Positions 1-8,225 of a stretch of 64,000 nt of DNA are shown here, piece after piece. The notes below the pieces were generated by a model. That model did not search any database and was not told the origin of the DNA. It saw only the letters and a list, made by a program, of their open reading frames with translations. How positions within the stretch are numbered: position 1 is the first letter of the stretch; each line of letters opens with the position of its first letter. The DNA is from Paracoccus homiensis (GTDB lineage Bacteria; Pseudomonadota; Alphaproteobacteria; Rhodobacterales; Rhodobacteraceae): assembly GCF_900111675.1 (NCBI RefSeq), contig NZ_FOHO01000004.1, positions 124,001 to 188,000 on the forward strand, given 5' to 3'. A program made the translations under genes and the position numbers.

Positions 1-663
1 CGCGACAAGGACAGCTTCGGCAAGGGCAATCCGCGCGGTGTGGCCGCCCCCGAGGCCGGGAACAACGCGGCGGCGGGCGGAGCGCTGGTGCCGATGCTGA
101 CGCTGGGTGTGCCGGGATCGGGCACCACGGCGGTTCTGCTGGCGCTGCTGCTGACGCTGAACATCACGCCCGGACCGCTGCTGTTCACCGAACGCCCCGA
201 GGTGGTCTGGTCGTTGATCGCGGCGCTGCTGATCGCCAATGTCGTGCTGCTGTTGATGAACGTGCCGATGGTCAAGGTCTTTGTGCATATCCTGTCGGTG
301 CCCGCCTGGATCCTGCTGCCCGGCGTCACGATGATCGCCTTTGTCGGGATCTATTCGCTGACCGGGTCCAGCTTTGACATGCTGATGATGGTGGGCTTCG
401 GGGTTCTGGGCTATATCATGCGCAAGCTCAACATTCCGACGGTGCCGGTGATCCTTGGCATCCTGCTGGGCAACGCGATGGAGGACAACCTGCGCCGCGC
501 CATGGTTCTGTCGAACGGGGACTGGACCTTCCTGTTCAGCTCGCCCATCGCGGTGGGGCTGTGGATCGCCGCCGGTCTGGGCTTTGTCGCCCCGATCTTC
601 CTGCGGGGCCTGCTGAAAAAGCCCGCCCTGCCCGACAACGACCCGACAACGATCGAGGACTGA
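1..663 (+). CDS. Tripartite tricarboxylate transporter large permease, TctA family (5' truncated by window)
   Basis: The frame is open from base 1, so only the C-terminal 220 residues are present. It carries the TctA signature GVAAPEAGNNAAAGGALVPM followed by LGVPGSGTTAVLLALL, then hydrophobic membrane segments up to a charged tail (KKPALPDNDPTTIED). TctA is the large inner-membrane subunit of a solute-binding-protein-dependent secondary importer for carboxylates; TctB and TctC should lie to the left, outside the window. The stop lies 2 bp before the next gene, so it is probably co-transcribed with the AtuA-like and DUF4387 genes and may import their substrate. A second, decayed TctA fragment lies near 25.2 kb. 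Confidence 0.93.
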   Translation, partial: RDKDSFGKGNPRGVAAPEAGNNAAAGGALVPMLTLGVPGSGTTAVLLALLLTLNITPGPLLFTERPEVVWSLIAALLIANVVLLLMNVPMVKVFVHILSVPAWILLPGVTMIAFVGIYSLTGSSFDMLMMVGFGVLGYIMRKLNIPTVPVILGILLGNAMEDNLRRAMVLSNGDWTFLFSSPIAVGLWIAAGLGFVAPIFLRGLLKKPALPDNDPTTIED

Positions 664-664
664 C

Positions 665-2026
665 ATGCCAACACGCGTTCTGGTGCCTTCGGGCGTCCTG
701 GGACTGGGCTTCGACCGCACCGCGCTGGCGCGCGGTGTGGCCATGCGCCCGGACATCATCTGCATCGACGGAGGGTCCACCGACAGTGGCCCCTTCAGCC
801 TTGGGGCGGGACAATCGAAATATTCCCGCGCCGCCACCAAATCGGAATGGCGCAGCCTGATGCAGGCACGCGCCGAACTGGGTGTGCCGCTGGTCATCGG
901 CACCGCCGGCACCTGCGGAACCGACAGCACCGTCGACTGGATGCATGACATCACGGTCGAACTGGCGGCGGAACTGGGCCAGTCGCTGAAGATCGCGCGG
1001 CTGTATTGCAGCCAACCGGTCGCGCGGATCGCGACCGCCGTGCAACAGGGGCAGGTTACGCCGCTGACGCCCGCGCCGGAACTGGATCTGTCGAACCTGT
1101 CGAACATCGTCGCCCTTGCCGGGGCCGAACATATTCAGGCCGCGCTGAACACCGGTGCCGATATCGTCATCGCCGGTCGCACCACCGACACCGCCACCAT
1201 CGCCGCTTTGCCGCTGGCACGTGGCGATGCCGCGGGCGGTGCCTGGCATGGCGCCAAGATCGCGGAATGCGGGGCGCTGTGTTCGACGAACCCGACCTCG
1301 GGCGTGATCATGGTCGATTTCGACGCCGACGGCTTCACGGTCGAGCCGATGGCCGAAACCGCCGCCTGCACCCCCCATTCGGTCAGCGCGCATATGCTGT
1401 ATGAAAATTCAGACCCGTTCCGCCTGTATGAGCCGGGCGGGCATCTGGACGTGACCGACGCGCGCTATACCGCGCTGGACGCCCGCCGCGTGCGGGTCGA
1501 GGGGTCGCGCTGGGTTCCCGGCCCATATACCGTCAAGCTGGAGGGGGCGCGGATCGGCGGCTATCAGACCACGATCATGGCGATCCTGCGCAACGCCCAT
1601 TACGCAAGGAATGCGCAGGCATGGGTCGATCGGCTGACCGGTTTCCTGACCGGCGAGATCGAAAGCCGCATGGGGCTGACCACCGCCGATTACACGCTGG
1701 AATTCCGGCTGATCGGGGTAAATGGCGCCTTGGGCGATCTGGAAAACCGCAGCGGCGATCCGGTCGAGGTCGGCGTTCTGGGCATCATCACCGCCCGCAG
1801 CCAGGACGAAGCCGCCGAGATCGGCAAGCTGATCAATCCCTTCGTGTTGCACTACCCGCTGACCGATGACGAGGAACTGCCGACCTTCGCCTTTCCCTAT
1901 TCGCCCGCGACCACCAATCGTGGCGCGCTTTATGAATTCGCGCTGAACCATGTGTTGCATCTGGACGACCCGATGTCGGCCTTTCGCATTGAACTCAGCC
2001 AGACAGACGCAAAGGTTCCGGCATGA
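665..2026 (+). CDS. AtuA-family (DUF1446) acyclic terpene utilization-type protein
   Basis: This 453-residue protein has the DUF1446/AtuA pattern: an N-terminal GVLGLGFDRTAL segment, IDGGSTDSGP near residues 35-44, GTAGTCGTDS near 80-90 and AGRTTDTATIAALPL near 175. AtuA belongs to the acyclic terpene (citronellol/geraniol) utilization cluster of Pseudomonas, but its biochemical role is unsettled and most homologues lie outside terpene clusters. Here it starts 2 bp after a TctA permease gene and overlaps a DUF4387 gene by 4 bp, a recurrent AtuA/DUF4387 pairing. I infer a cytoplasmic enzyme, possibly a lyase or hydratase, acting on an imported carboxylic acid. The substrate cannot be read from the sequence. 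Confidence 0.85.
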   Translation: MPTRVLVPSGVLGLGFDRTALARGVAMRPDIICIDGGSTDSGPFSLGAGQSKYSRAATKSEWRSLMQARAELGVPLVIGTAGTCGTDSTVDWMHDITVELAAELGQSLKIARLYCSQPVARIATAVQQGQVTPLTPAPELDLSNLSNIVALAGAEHIQAALNTGADIVIAGRTTDTATIAALPLARGDAAGGAWHGAKIAECGALCSTNPTSGVIMVDFDADGFTVEPMAETAACTPHSVSAHMLYENSDPFRLYEPGGHLDVTDARYTALDARRVRVEGSRWVPGPYTVKLEGARIGGYQTTIMAILRNAHYARNAQAWVDRLTGFLTGEIESRMGLTTADYTLEFRLIGVNGALGDLENRSGDPVEVGVLGIITARSQDEAAEIGKLINPFVLHYPLTDDEELPTFAFPYSPATTNRGALYEFALNHVLHLDDPMSAFRIELSQTDAKVPA

Positions 2027-2322
2027 AACTGGGCGATACGGTTCTGAAGGTCAGATCCAAGAATGCAGGCCCGTTCTGGGTCACCATCGACATCTTCTGC
2101 GACAAGCCCGATGTCTACCGGATGGTGCGCGACCGGCTGTCCAACGCCGCCGTCGCGGGGCTTTACAAGGTGCCCGAACAGATCCTGAAACGGTTCGACA
2201 TCGAGGATCTGCGCGTCATCAAGTTCAGCGTCCCGCGTCCGGTCGTCCAGGGCTCGGCGGCGGATCGTGACATGCACGGCGCCCAATATGCCGCGCTGCT
2301 GGAAGAACACGAACTGGGCTAG
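2023..2322 (+). CDS. DUF4387 domain protein, partner of the AtuA-like protein
   Basis: This protein of 99 residues is almost entirely a DUF4387 domain (VRSKNAGPFWVTIDIFCD at residues 10-27, DLRVIKFSVPRPVVQGS near 66-82). It overlaps the AtuA-like gene by an ATGA junction, which implies translational coupling and probably a complex; in other genomes the two domains are adjacent or fused. No catalytic motif is evident. Its stop codon overlaps, tail to tail, the stop of the histidine kinase gene on the opposite strand, so no dedicated terminator separates the convergent genes. Confidence 0.8.
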   Translation: MKLGDTVLKVRSKNAGPFWVTIDIFCDKPDVYRMVRDRLSNAAVAGLYKVPEQILKRFDIEDLRVIKFSVPRPVVQGSAADRDMHGAQYAALLEEHELG

Positions 2323-4601
2323 ACGGGCTTTGCGCCGGCAGGATCCGGGGTGACGCGGATCCAGTCGGCGCGCCCCGTCTGGACCGAGGCCAGCGCCTGC
2401 GCAAGCGCGGCGGCGGTCAGGGGTTTGAGCAACATCTGCACCCCAGCCTGCCGCGCCTGTTCGGCCAGCCGTTGAGAACGGTCGGCCGTGATCAGCCAGC
2501 TGCTGGCGGCGATGTCGAAATCGGCTGCGACCTTTTTCAGGAAGGCCAGCCCATCCATGCCGCTGCCAAGCTGATAATCGACCAGCATCAGGTCGGGTTG
2601 CAGTTCGGTTTCCTGCAACAGGTCAATCGCATCCTCGCCCGAGGCGACGTCCAGCACCTCGACACCCCATTGTTCCAGAAGATCGGACAGGGCCGCCACG
2701 ATCTGCGCGTCGTTTTCGACGATCAGCGCGGTCCTGTCGCCGATGCGATCCTGATCCAGATTTGGCATCGCGGGCGAAACCGGCCCGCGCGGCTCTGCGC
2801 TCCAGGTGGTTGCCAGTTCCACCGAAAAGGTCGCGCCCGCGCCCGCCGCGGATCGCAGGGTCAGGCGATGGCCTAACAGCGCGGCCGCGCGATCCACGAT
2901 AGCAAGACCCAGCCCCAGCCCCTCGGCCGCCGAAGCCTTGGCATCCAGCCGCTTGAATTCGCTGAAGATCACCTGTTGATCGCCCTCGGCGATGCCGCGC
3001 CCACTGTCGCGGACCTGCAACAGCATGCGCCCGCGCCGCGGGCGCGCGGCGACCAGAACGCGGCCCTGATCGGTATAGCGGATCGCGTTGGAAATCAGGT
3101 TCTGAAGGATCCGCCGCAGGTAGATCCGGTCCGAAACGACCGTCGCCTGGATGGCGTGAATGATCAGGGTCAGCCCCTTCGCCTCGGCCACGGGGGTGAA
3201 CTCTTCGCGCAACTGGTCGAAGATCGGACCAAGCGAGACGGGTTCGATCGTCAGTGCCGCCTGCCCGGCCTCGAGCCGGGAAATATCCAGCAGCGCCCCC
3301 AACAATCCGCTGACGGAATCAAGCGACCGCTGCACCTTTTCCAGCTTGCCCCGTTCCGCACCGCCGCCCGCATCCTCGATCAACGATCCGACATACAGGG
3401 TCGCGGCGGACAGGGGCTGCATCAGGTCATGGCCGACCGCCGCCACGAACCGCACGCGCGAGGCATTGGCCCGTTCGGCGCTGGCCAGCGCATCCTCCAG
3501 TTCCAGCGTGCGATCACGGACCCGCGCCTCAAGCGTTTCATTGGCGCGGCGCACCGCCAGCAGCGCGTTCTTGTGTTCGGTCACATCGTCGATCGACATG
3601 ACGAAGCCACCATCGGGGATTTCCTGCGCAAAGATCGACAGGCTGCGCCCCCCGCCCTTGCCGGTGACATCGACCGTATAGCTGACGCCGCGCCGCACCG
3701 ACCGCACCCAGTCGGCCAACAGGTTCGCACCCTGATGCAGCGGAAAGGCGAACTGGCTGCGCAACTGATGCAGCAGGTCGTCGAAATGCATCCCCTGCCG
3801 CAGCTTGGTTCGCGGAAATGCCAGCATGTCCGACAGGTTCGGGTTCCAGCCCAGCAGGCGCAATCGCCCGTCGAAAATGCACACCCCAAGCGGCACATGG
3901 TCCAACGTCGCCTGAAGAATGCGGGCCTGATCGTCCAGCAGGCGACCGCGTTCCCGACGTTCGGACCGGATCAGGTCGGTCACCTCGGTCTGGATGATCG
4001 CGGTGCTGCCATCCGCCGCGCGTTGTTCCGAAACCTGCACCCAACGCCCTTCGGCCATCTGCTGGGTTAGGCTGAAATGATGTTCATGGTGACGCTGGCG
4101 GCGCATCCGGACCCAGCCTTCGGCCGTCATGCCCTGCGGAAACACCAGATGGCGCGACCCTGCGGCAAGCTGCAGGTAATCGTCGAAATGCAGGCCCGGT
4201 TTCAGACGGTCCACGATATCGGGCAGCAACGCGTTGAACCGCGAATTGCACAGGACCAGCACATCATCGGCATCGAAAAGGGCAAAGCCTTCTTGCACAG
4301 TCTCGATCGCGGTGGCGAGGTTCTGGCGGGCGATGTCCTTTTCCCGCCACGCCTCTGCCAGCCGCGCATTCGACGCATTCAGCAGATCCAGCGCGTGCTC
4401 CAGATCATGCGTGCGGGCCCGCACCTCGTCCTCCAGGACGGCGGCGCGCTGAAACTGGGCATAGCCCTGTGCGCTGTCCTCGGGCAGATCTTCGATATGG
4501 CGGATTAGCGAACGGGTGATGCGCACCAGCTTTTCATGCCGCCGCGCGCTGTCATCATCGGGCAGCATCATCCGGTCGATATCGACGGGTCCGTTGGTCA
4601 T
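2319..4601 (-). CDS. PAS-containing hybrid sensor histidine kinase
   Basis: A cytoplasmic-looking kinase of 760 residues without membrane segments. From the N terminus it has a coiled coil (about 45-100), two PAS-like domains (about 100-210 and 225-345), a second coiled coil, a DHp helix with the phospho-acceptor histidine near 391 (VGHDLMQPLSAATLYVGSL), an N box (QNLISNAIRYT, about 500-510), G boxes (DSGRGI, GLGLGLAI) and a C-terminal receiver with acceptor Asp near 675 (LMLVDYQLGSGMDG). It overlaps the FIST-domain gene by 4 bp, and the LuxR-type regulator gene precedes that. I infer a three-gene sensory operon controlling the divergent PQQ-alcohol dehydrogenase operon. Kinases of this architecture regulate ethanol and methanol/formaldehyde oxidation in pseudomonads and Paracoccus. 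The inducer is unknown. Confidence 0.88.
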   Translation of the reverse strand: MTNGPVDIDRMMLPDDDSARRHEKLVRITRSLIRHIEDLPEDSAQGYAQFQRAAVLEDEVRARTHDLEHALDLLNASNARLAEAWREKDIARQNLATAIETVQEGFALFDADDVLVLCNSRFNALLPDIVDRLKPGLHFDDYLQLAAGSRHLVFPQGMTAEGWVRMRRQRHHEHHFSLTQQMAEGRWVQVSEQRAADGSTAIIQTEVTDLIRSERRERGRLLDDQARILQATLDHVPLGVCIFDGRLRLLGWNPNLSDMLAFPRTKLRQGMHFDDLLHQLRSQFAFPLHQGANLLADWVRSVRRGVSYTVDVTGKGGGRSLSIFAQEIPDGGFVMSIDDVTEHKNALLAVRRANETLEARVRDRTLELEDALASAERANASRVRFVAAVGHDLMQPLSAATLYVGSLIEDAGGGAERGKLEKVQRSLDSVSGLLGALLDISRLEAGQAALTIEPVSLGPIFDQLREEFTPVAEAKGLTLIIHAIQATVVSDRIYLRRILQNLISNAIRYTDQGRVLVAARPRRGRMLLQVRDSGRGIAEGDQQVIFSEFKRLDAKASAAEGLGLGLAIVDRAAALLGHRLTLRSAAGAGATFSVELATTWSAEPRGPVSPAMPNLDQDRIGDRTALIVENDAQIVAALSDLLEQWGVEVLDVASGEDAIDLLQETELQPDLMLVDYQLGSGMDGLAFLKKVAADFDIAASSWLITADRSQRLAEQARQAGVQMLLKPLTAAALAQALASVQTGRADWIRVTPDPAGAKPV

Positions 4602-5773
4602 GGGGCACCGTCCGCGCCGTAAAAGGCCACGCCCGTAAAGGTCTGGTTCACATGCATCGCGCCGAACTGTTCGCCAAAGGTCGAGAACCCGGCGACGTGG
4701 TTGTCGCGCAGGATCTGGGACATTTCGCCGGTTTTCTGCCGCGCCTCGGCATCGATGCGGCGAAAGATGCAGTCGAATCCAAGAATCATGCCGGGGCGTT
4801 CGTCGCGCCCCAGATCGGCCATCACCTCGCGCAGATGTCCGGTCAGGTCGCTTTCATCGGACAGTGTCAGAACCATGCCCTCGGCCACGGCACCAAAGAA
4901 GATCAGCGCCCCGTCGTCGCGCACCGCCTTGATCGAGCGCACGTGATAGCGCCCGCCCGCCCGCACCAGAACCGGATGCACCGCAAAGACATGTGGGCCA
5001 AGGCTGTCTGTCGGGCGGCCCAGCAGACGCGCATATTCACCCGCCGCCGGTTCATCATTGATGCGCAGGATCGCGCGTTCGGCAGGGTCGGCATGGGTGA
5101 CCACCATGCGCGTTTGCGACGGGCGGGTGCTGTCATAGGAAAAGGTGCGAAAACCGGCCCTTGCACGCAGAAGGGTCAGGATCGCGGTGCGCTGGTGGAT
5201 CCGGCCATCGGCAAAGACCAGCGTGTTTTCGAAACGGCGCCCATCCCCGGCCGAGCCGCCGACCGTCGGCACCGGTCCCAGCCCCCCGGCCAGCGAGGCC
5301 ACGACATGTTCTTCGCGGCCGGAAAGCCCGTCGATCAGCAGGATGCCCAATTCATGCGGAAAGCCCCCGGCGCGTTGTTGCAGCGACAGGCGGGCGCGCT
5401 GCAACTGGCCGATGACGACGCGGCTGTCGATGGCATCGACCGGATCTATCACCACCGTTTCGGCGGCGAAACCCGACACCGGATAGGCGATGGCCACGAT
5501 CTGGTCATCGTCGTAACCGGCTGCGCTGATCTCGCCCCCGGTGGTGCAGCCGGTCACCTGACAGGATGGGAACAGCTGTCGCGCCCGCGACAGGATCGCG
5601 GGCAGGTCGGCATTGATGCTGACGAACAGGGTCAGGGCGGCGAAGGGCCCCCTGCCCAGCCGCGCGGCGATGGCCCCCATCGGATCGGCCTGAGAAATCG
5701 ACGTCGAGGCGCTGCGCGGGATCAGCGCGGCAGGATCGCTGTCCGGTATCCAGTCATGAGATATCTCGCCCAT
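4598..5773 (-). CDS. FIST domain sensory protein
   Basis: A 391-residue FIST N plus FIST C protein, with the typical core VTGCTTGGEIS near residues 72-82 and a C-terminal half ending in the GFSTFGEQFGAMHVNQTFTGVAFYG pattern. FIST domains are proposed small-ligand sensors in signal transduction. The gene lies between the LuxR-type regulator (20-bp overlap upstream) and the hybrid kinase (4-bp overlap downstream), so it is probably the input module for that kinase; the kinase itself has no periplasmic sensor. No signal peptide or membrane segment is visible. The ligand, perhaps an alcohol or aldehyde given the neighbours, is inference only. The start is taken at the first ATG; a start a few codons later would remove the overlap. 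Confidence 0.85.
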   Translation of the reverse strand: MGEISHDWIPDSDPAALIPRSASTSISQADPMGAIAARLGRGPFAALTLFVSINADLPAILSRARQLFPSCQVTGCTTGGEISAAGYDDDQIVAIAYPVSGFAAETVVIDPVDAIDSRVVIGQLQRARLSLQQRAGGFPHELGILLIDGLSGREEHVVASLAGGLGPVPTVGGSAGDGRRFENTLVFADGRIHQRTAILTLLRARAGFRTFSYDSTRPSQTRMVVTHADPAERAILRINDEPAAGEYARLLGRPTDSLGPHVFAVHPVLVRAGGRYHVRSIKAVRDDGALIFFGAVAEGMVLTLSDESDLTGHLREVMADLGRDERPGMILGFDCIFRRIDAEARQKTGEMSQILRDNHVAGFSTFGEQFGAMHVNQTFTGVAFYGADGAP

Positions 5774-6467
5774 CGCTCAGCAGCCCCGTCATATTGGCAT
5801 CGCGGGCCATCAGCACGGCCTGGGTCCGCGACGACACACCCATCTTGCGCATGATCGCGGTCACATGCGCCTTGACCGTCGTTTCGGCGATGGCCAGTTC
5901 ATACGCGATCTGCTTATTCATCTTTCCTTCGCAGATCAGGTCAAGGATCTTCGCCTGCTGCCGGGTCAGTTGCGACAGGCTGCGAATGGCCGCATCGCGC
6001 CCCGATTGTGGCAACGCCTCAAGTTCATCCTCGGTCGGCAGGTCGGGGGCATAGACCTCTCCGGCGGCGAGGGCCTGAAAAGCGGCGCGAAAGATGTCGC
6101 GGCGCGAATGCTTGGGCACGAAGCCCGCCGCCCCCGCCGCCAGCGAGGCCCGGATCACCCGCGTTTCATCGACCGAGGTCACCAGCAGGATCGGGATCTG
6201 CGGTGCGGTCCGGCGCAGTGCGATCAGGCCTTCAAGACCGTCAACATCGGGCAGGTTCAGGTCCAGCAGGATGATGTCGAAGGCGGTCTTGTCCTGCAGC
6301 AGGCCCTGTGCATGTGCCAGGCTTTCGGCATGGGTAACATTCTGGATCTGCGACACCGATCGCAATGTCATGGCCAAGGCGTCGCCGAACAGCGGATGAT
6401 CCTCGATGATCAAGGCGGTGCGAAACACGGCGTCCCGGTCCCGATTGGCGTAAAGCGGCACGGACAT
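5754..6467 (-). CDS. LuxR/NarL-type response regulator
   Basis: The protein has 237 residues. An N-terminal receiver carries the acid pocket ED at 22-23 and phospho-acceptor Asp near 69 (IILLDLNLPDVDG), with switch residues TS and KH. A C-terminal LuxR-type helix-turn-helix spans about 168-228 (LTRQQAKILDLICEGKMNKQIA, then TVKAHVTAIMRKMGV). It is the first gene of an operon with the FIST protein and hybrid kinase and diverges from the PQQ-dehydrogenase operon across 291 bp. By position and family it resembles the AgmR/ExaE/FlhR-type regulators of alcohol oxidation, and I infer it activates the cytochrome c/exaA-like operon when phosphorylated. Confidence 0.88.
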   Translation of the reverse strand: MSVPLYANRDRDAVFRTALIIEDHPLFGDALAMTLRSVSQIQNVTHAESLAHAQGLLQDKTAFDIILLDLNLPDVDGLEGLIALRRTAPQIPILLVTSVDETRVIRASLAAGAAGFVPKHSRRDIFRAAFQALAAGEVYAPDLPTEDELEALPQSGRDAAIRSLSQLTRQQAKILDLICEGKMNKQIAYELAIAETTVKAHVTAIMRKMGVSSRTQAVLMARDANMTGLLSDGRDIS

Positions 6468-6534
6468 GACTTGTCCCTTTCCGGCAGATAAAACTTGGCG
6501 CTGGCCTTATTATGAAGCCTTGGGTGCCACCTGC

Positions 6535-6552
6535 CGACCTGTAAATAGGTCG
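6535..6552. promoter_or_regulatory. Inverted repeat in the regulator/PQQ-operon intergenic region
   Basis: CGACCT-GTAAAT-AGGTCG is a perfect 6-bp-arm dyad with a 6-bp spacer. It lies 68 bp upstream of the response regulator start and about 207 bp upstream of the cytochrome c start. A dyad of this size fits a dimeric LuxR/NarL-type regulator, and the adjacent regulator is the obvious candidate. A second weaker hairpin, CCGAA-TCC-TTCGG, lies near 6633. No convincing sigma-70 boxes were identified for the operon. Confidence 0.45.
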
Positions 6553-6758
6553 CAATTTTGGCGGGCGGGACGTGCCCCCCTGCGATCGCGCCCTGTGATC
6601 ACACTGGCCTGCGCGGCGCGCGATCATTGGCCGAATCCTTCGGAATGACCATACGACCTTGGTGTCGATTCAGGGGGTTGGCGCATTCGACCATCGGACA
6701 ATTGCTGATCTGCCACCCGCTTTGGCACGCTGAACCCAGCTTATCGGAGGAGAGATCG

Positions 6759-7430
6759 ATGCTGCGCAACTCAGCAGGCTGGGCGGGCCTTGTCATCGTC
6801 CTGGGAACGGCCGCGGCCCTGGGGCATGGCGACACGGTGCCGCAATCGGTGGACACGGCCGGATTGCCCGAGCTGCCCCCGGAAATGGCATCCGAAAACC
6901 CCTGGCGCGAAGCCGATCCCGCGCTGTTGTTCAAGGCGGTCGATGTCGGGGCCAAGGGTTACAACAGCAATTGCGCGCGCTGCCACGGGCTGGAGGCGAT
7001 TTCGGGCGGACTGGCCCCGGATCTGCGCTATCTCGAGGCGAATGATTACGGCGATGAATGGTATCTGGACCGGATCCTGCATGGCTATGAACAGAATGGC
7101 GCGGTCAAGATGCCGCCCTTCGAAGGGATCCTGAACCAGCAGGCGATCTGGGCGATCCGCACCTATATCGAAACCCGCCCCGACGATCAGGAGATGGCCG
7201 AAAGCCGCGACCAGATCGCCGGTCTGCGCGACAAGCTGGCCGGGTTGCAGGACGATCCCGCGGCGGCAACCGCGATGGCCGATGAGCTGGCCGCGGCAGG
7301 TCAGGGCTATGAGGCGCTGTCCGGTGCCCCCCGCGCGATCACCCCCTTCGACGAGGCGGCGCATCTGCTGGCCTCGGACCCGCCGCATGTCGCGGCGGCG
7401 CTGGAAACGCTGCAGGCGGCGGCGGATTGA
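6759..7430 (+). CDS. PedF-like periplasmic cytochrome c-550
   Basis: The start at 6759 is chosen because GGAGGAG sits 6 bp upstream and opens a Sec signal peptide (MLRNSAGWAGLVIVLGTAAA). The mature protein has one CARCH haem site (Cys72, Cys75, His76), the conserved HGLEAISGGLAPDLR stretch and a likely axial Met in VKMPPFEG near 118. These match PedF-type cytochromes c-550 found beside quinoprotein alcohol dehydrogenases, which take electrons from reduced PQQ enzyme towards the oxidase. A 70-residue, alanine-rich, probably helical C-terminal extension goes beyond the usual PedF domain. It is the first gene of the PQQ operon. Confidence 0.88.
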   Translation: MLRNSAGWAGLVIVLGTAAALGHGDTVPQSVDTAGLPELPPEMASENPWREADPALLFKAVDVGAKGYNSNCARCHGLEAISGGLAPDLRYLEANDYGDEWYLDRILHGYEQNGAVKMPPFEGILNQQAIWAIRTYIETRPDDQEMAESRDQIAGLRDKLAGLQDDPAAATAMADELAAAGQGYEALSGAPRAITPFDEAAHLLASDPPHVAAALETLQAAAD

Positions 7431-7439
7431 TCGGGGCGG

Positions 7440-8225
7440 ATGATGTCGGCGTTCCTGTGTGATCGATTGGCCAATGGCGCGGCGGCGCTGGCGCAATATG
7501 GCGGCGGCATCGCCCCCGTCACCGCGCCCGATTCCGACCCGTTCGACAGCGGCATGTGGGAATTGCATCGCCTGGAATACCTGGGCGATCCGCCGGACTG
7601 GCGGGCCGATCCCCGGATGCGCGTGCTGACGCCCCGCAACGCCGAGGATGCCAGCCATGTGCCCATCATGGTCGATGCGACGGGCTTGACCGATCCGGTG
7701 ACGCGGATCGTCATCACCATCGATTACAGCCCCCTGCCACTGGCACTAATCTTTCATCCGGGCCGTGCGCTGCCCCTGCTGGGCTTTGGCGTGAAATACG
7801 AAATCGCCGGGCCCATCCGCGCGACCGCACTGGCCGATGGGGTGCCCGCGCGGATGGGTGGGGCCTTCATCGACGCGATGGGCGGGGGCTGCAGCGCACC
7901 CGCCGTCGCCCATACCCGCCCCGATTGGCAGCAAGGTTTCGGAGAGATGCGCGGCAGGCTGTTTCCCGACAGTGGCCGTTTGCGGGTGAATATCCGCCAT
8001 CCGATGGATACCGGGCTGGCCGATGGCATTCCCGCCCATCATCTGACCGATCTGCAGCTGCTGGATGCCCAAGGCGCGCCCATCGCCCGGATCGAGCTGC
8101 GCCACCCGGTCGAGGAGAACCCCACCCTGACCTTCGCCCTGCCGCCGGATCTGGCCTTGGGCCCGGTGCGGATCGAGGCCCGCGACAGCAACGGCTATCG
8201 TTTTTCCGGCGAGGTCCGCGCATGA
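7440..8225 (+). CDS. Quinoprotein dehydrogenase-associated SoxYZ-like carrier
   Basis: A 261-residue SoxY-SoxZ fusion-like protein. The first half, to about 155, is SoxY-like and ends in a GGGCSAP motif whose cysteine (about 151) would correspond to the SoxY carrier cysteine; the second half (about 165-261) is SoxZ-like with an immunoglobulin-like fold pattern. Proteins of this family occur with PQQ-dependent dehydrogenases rather than sulfur oxidation, and their role is not firmly established. It starts 10 bp after the cytochrome gene and overlaps the metallohydrolase gene by 4 bp. The N terminus is a poor signal peptide although a periplasmic location is expected, and an in-frame stop at 7428 rules out a longer start. 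Confidence 0.85.
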   Translation: MMSAFLCDRLANGAAALAQYGGGIAPVTAPDSDPFDSGMWELHRLEYLGDPPDWRADPRMRVLTPRNAEDASHVPIMVDATGLTDPVTRIVITIDYSPLPLALIFHPGRALPLLGFGVKYEIAGPIRATALADGVPARMGGAFIDAMGGGCSAPAVAHTRPDWQQGFGEMRGRLFPDSGRLRVNIRHPMDTGLADGIPAHHLTDLQLLDAQGAPIARIELRHPVEENPTLTFALPPDLALGPVRIEARDSNGYRFSGEVRA

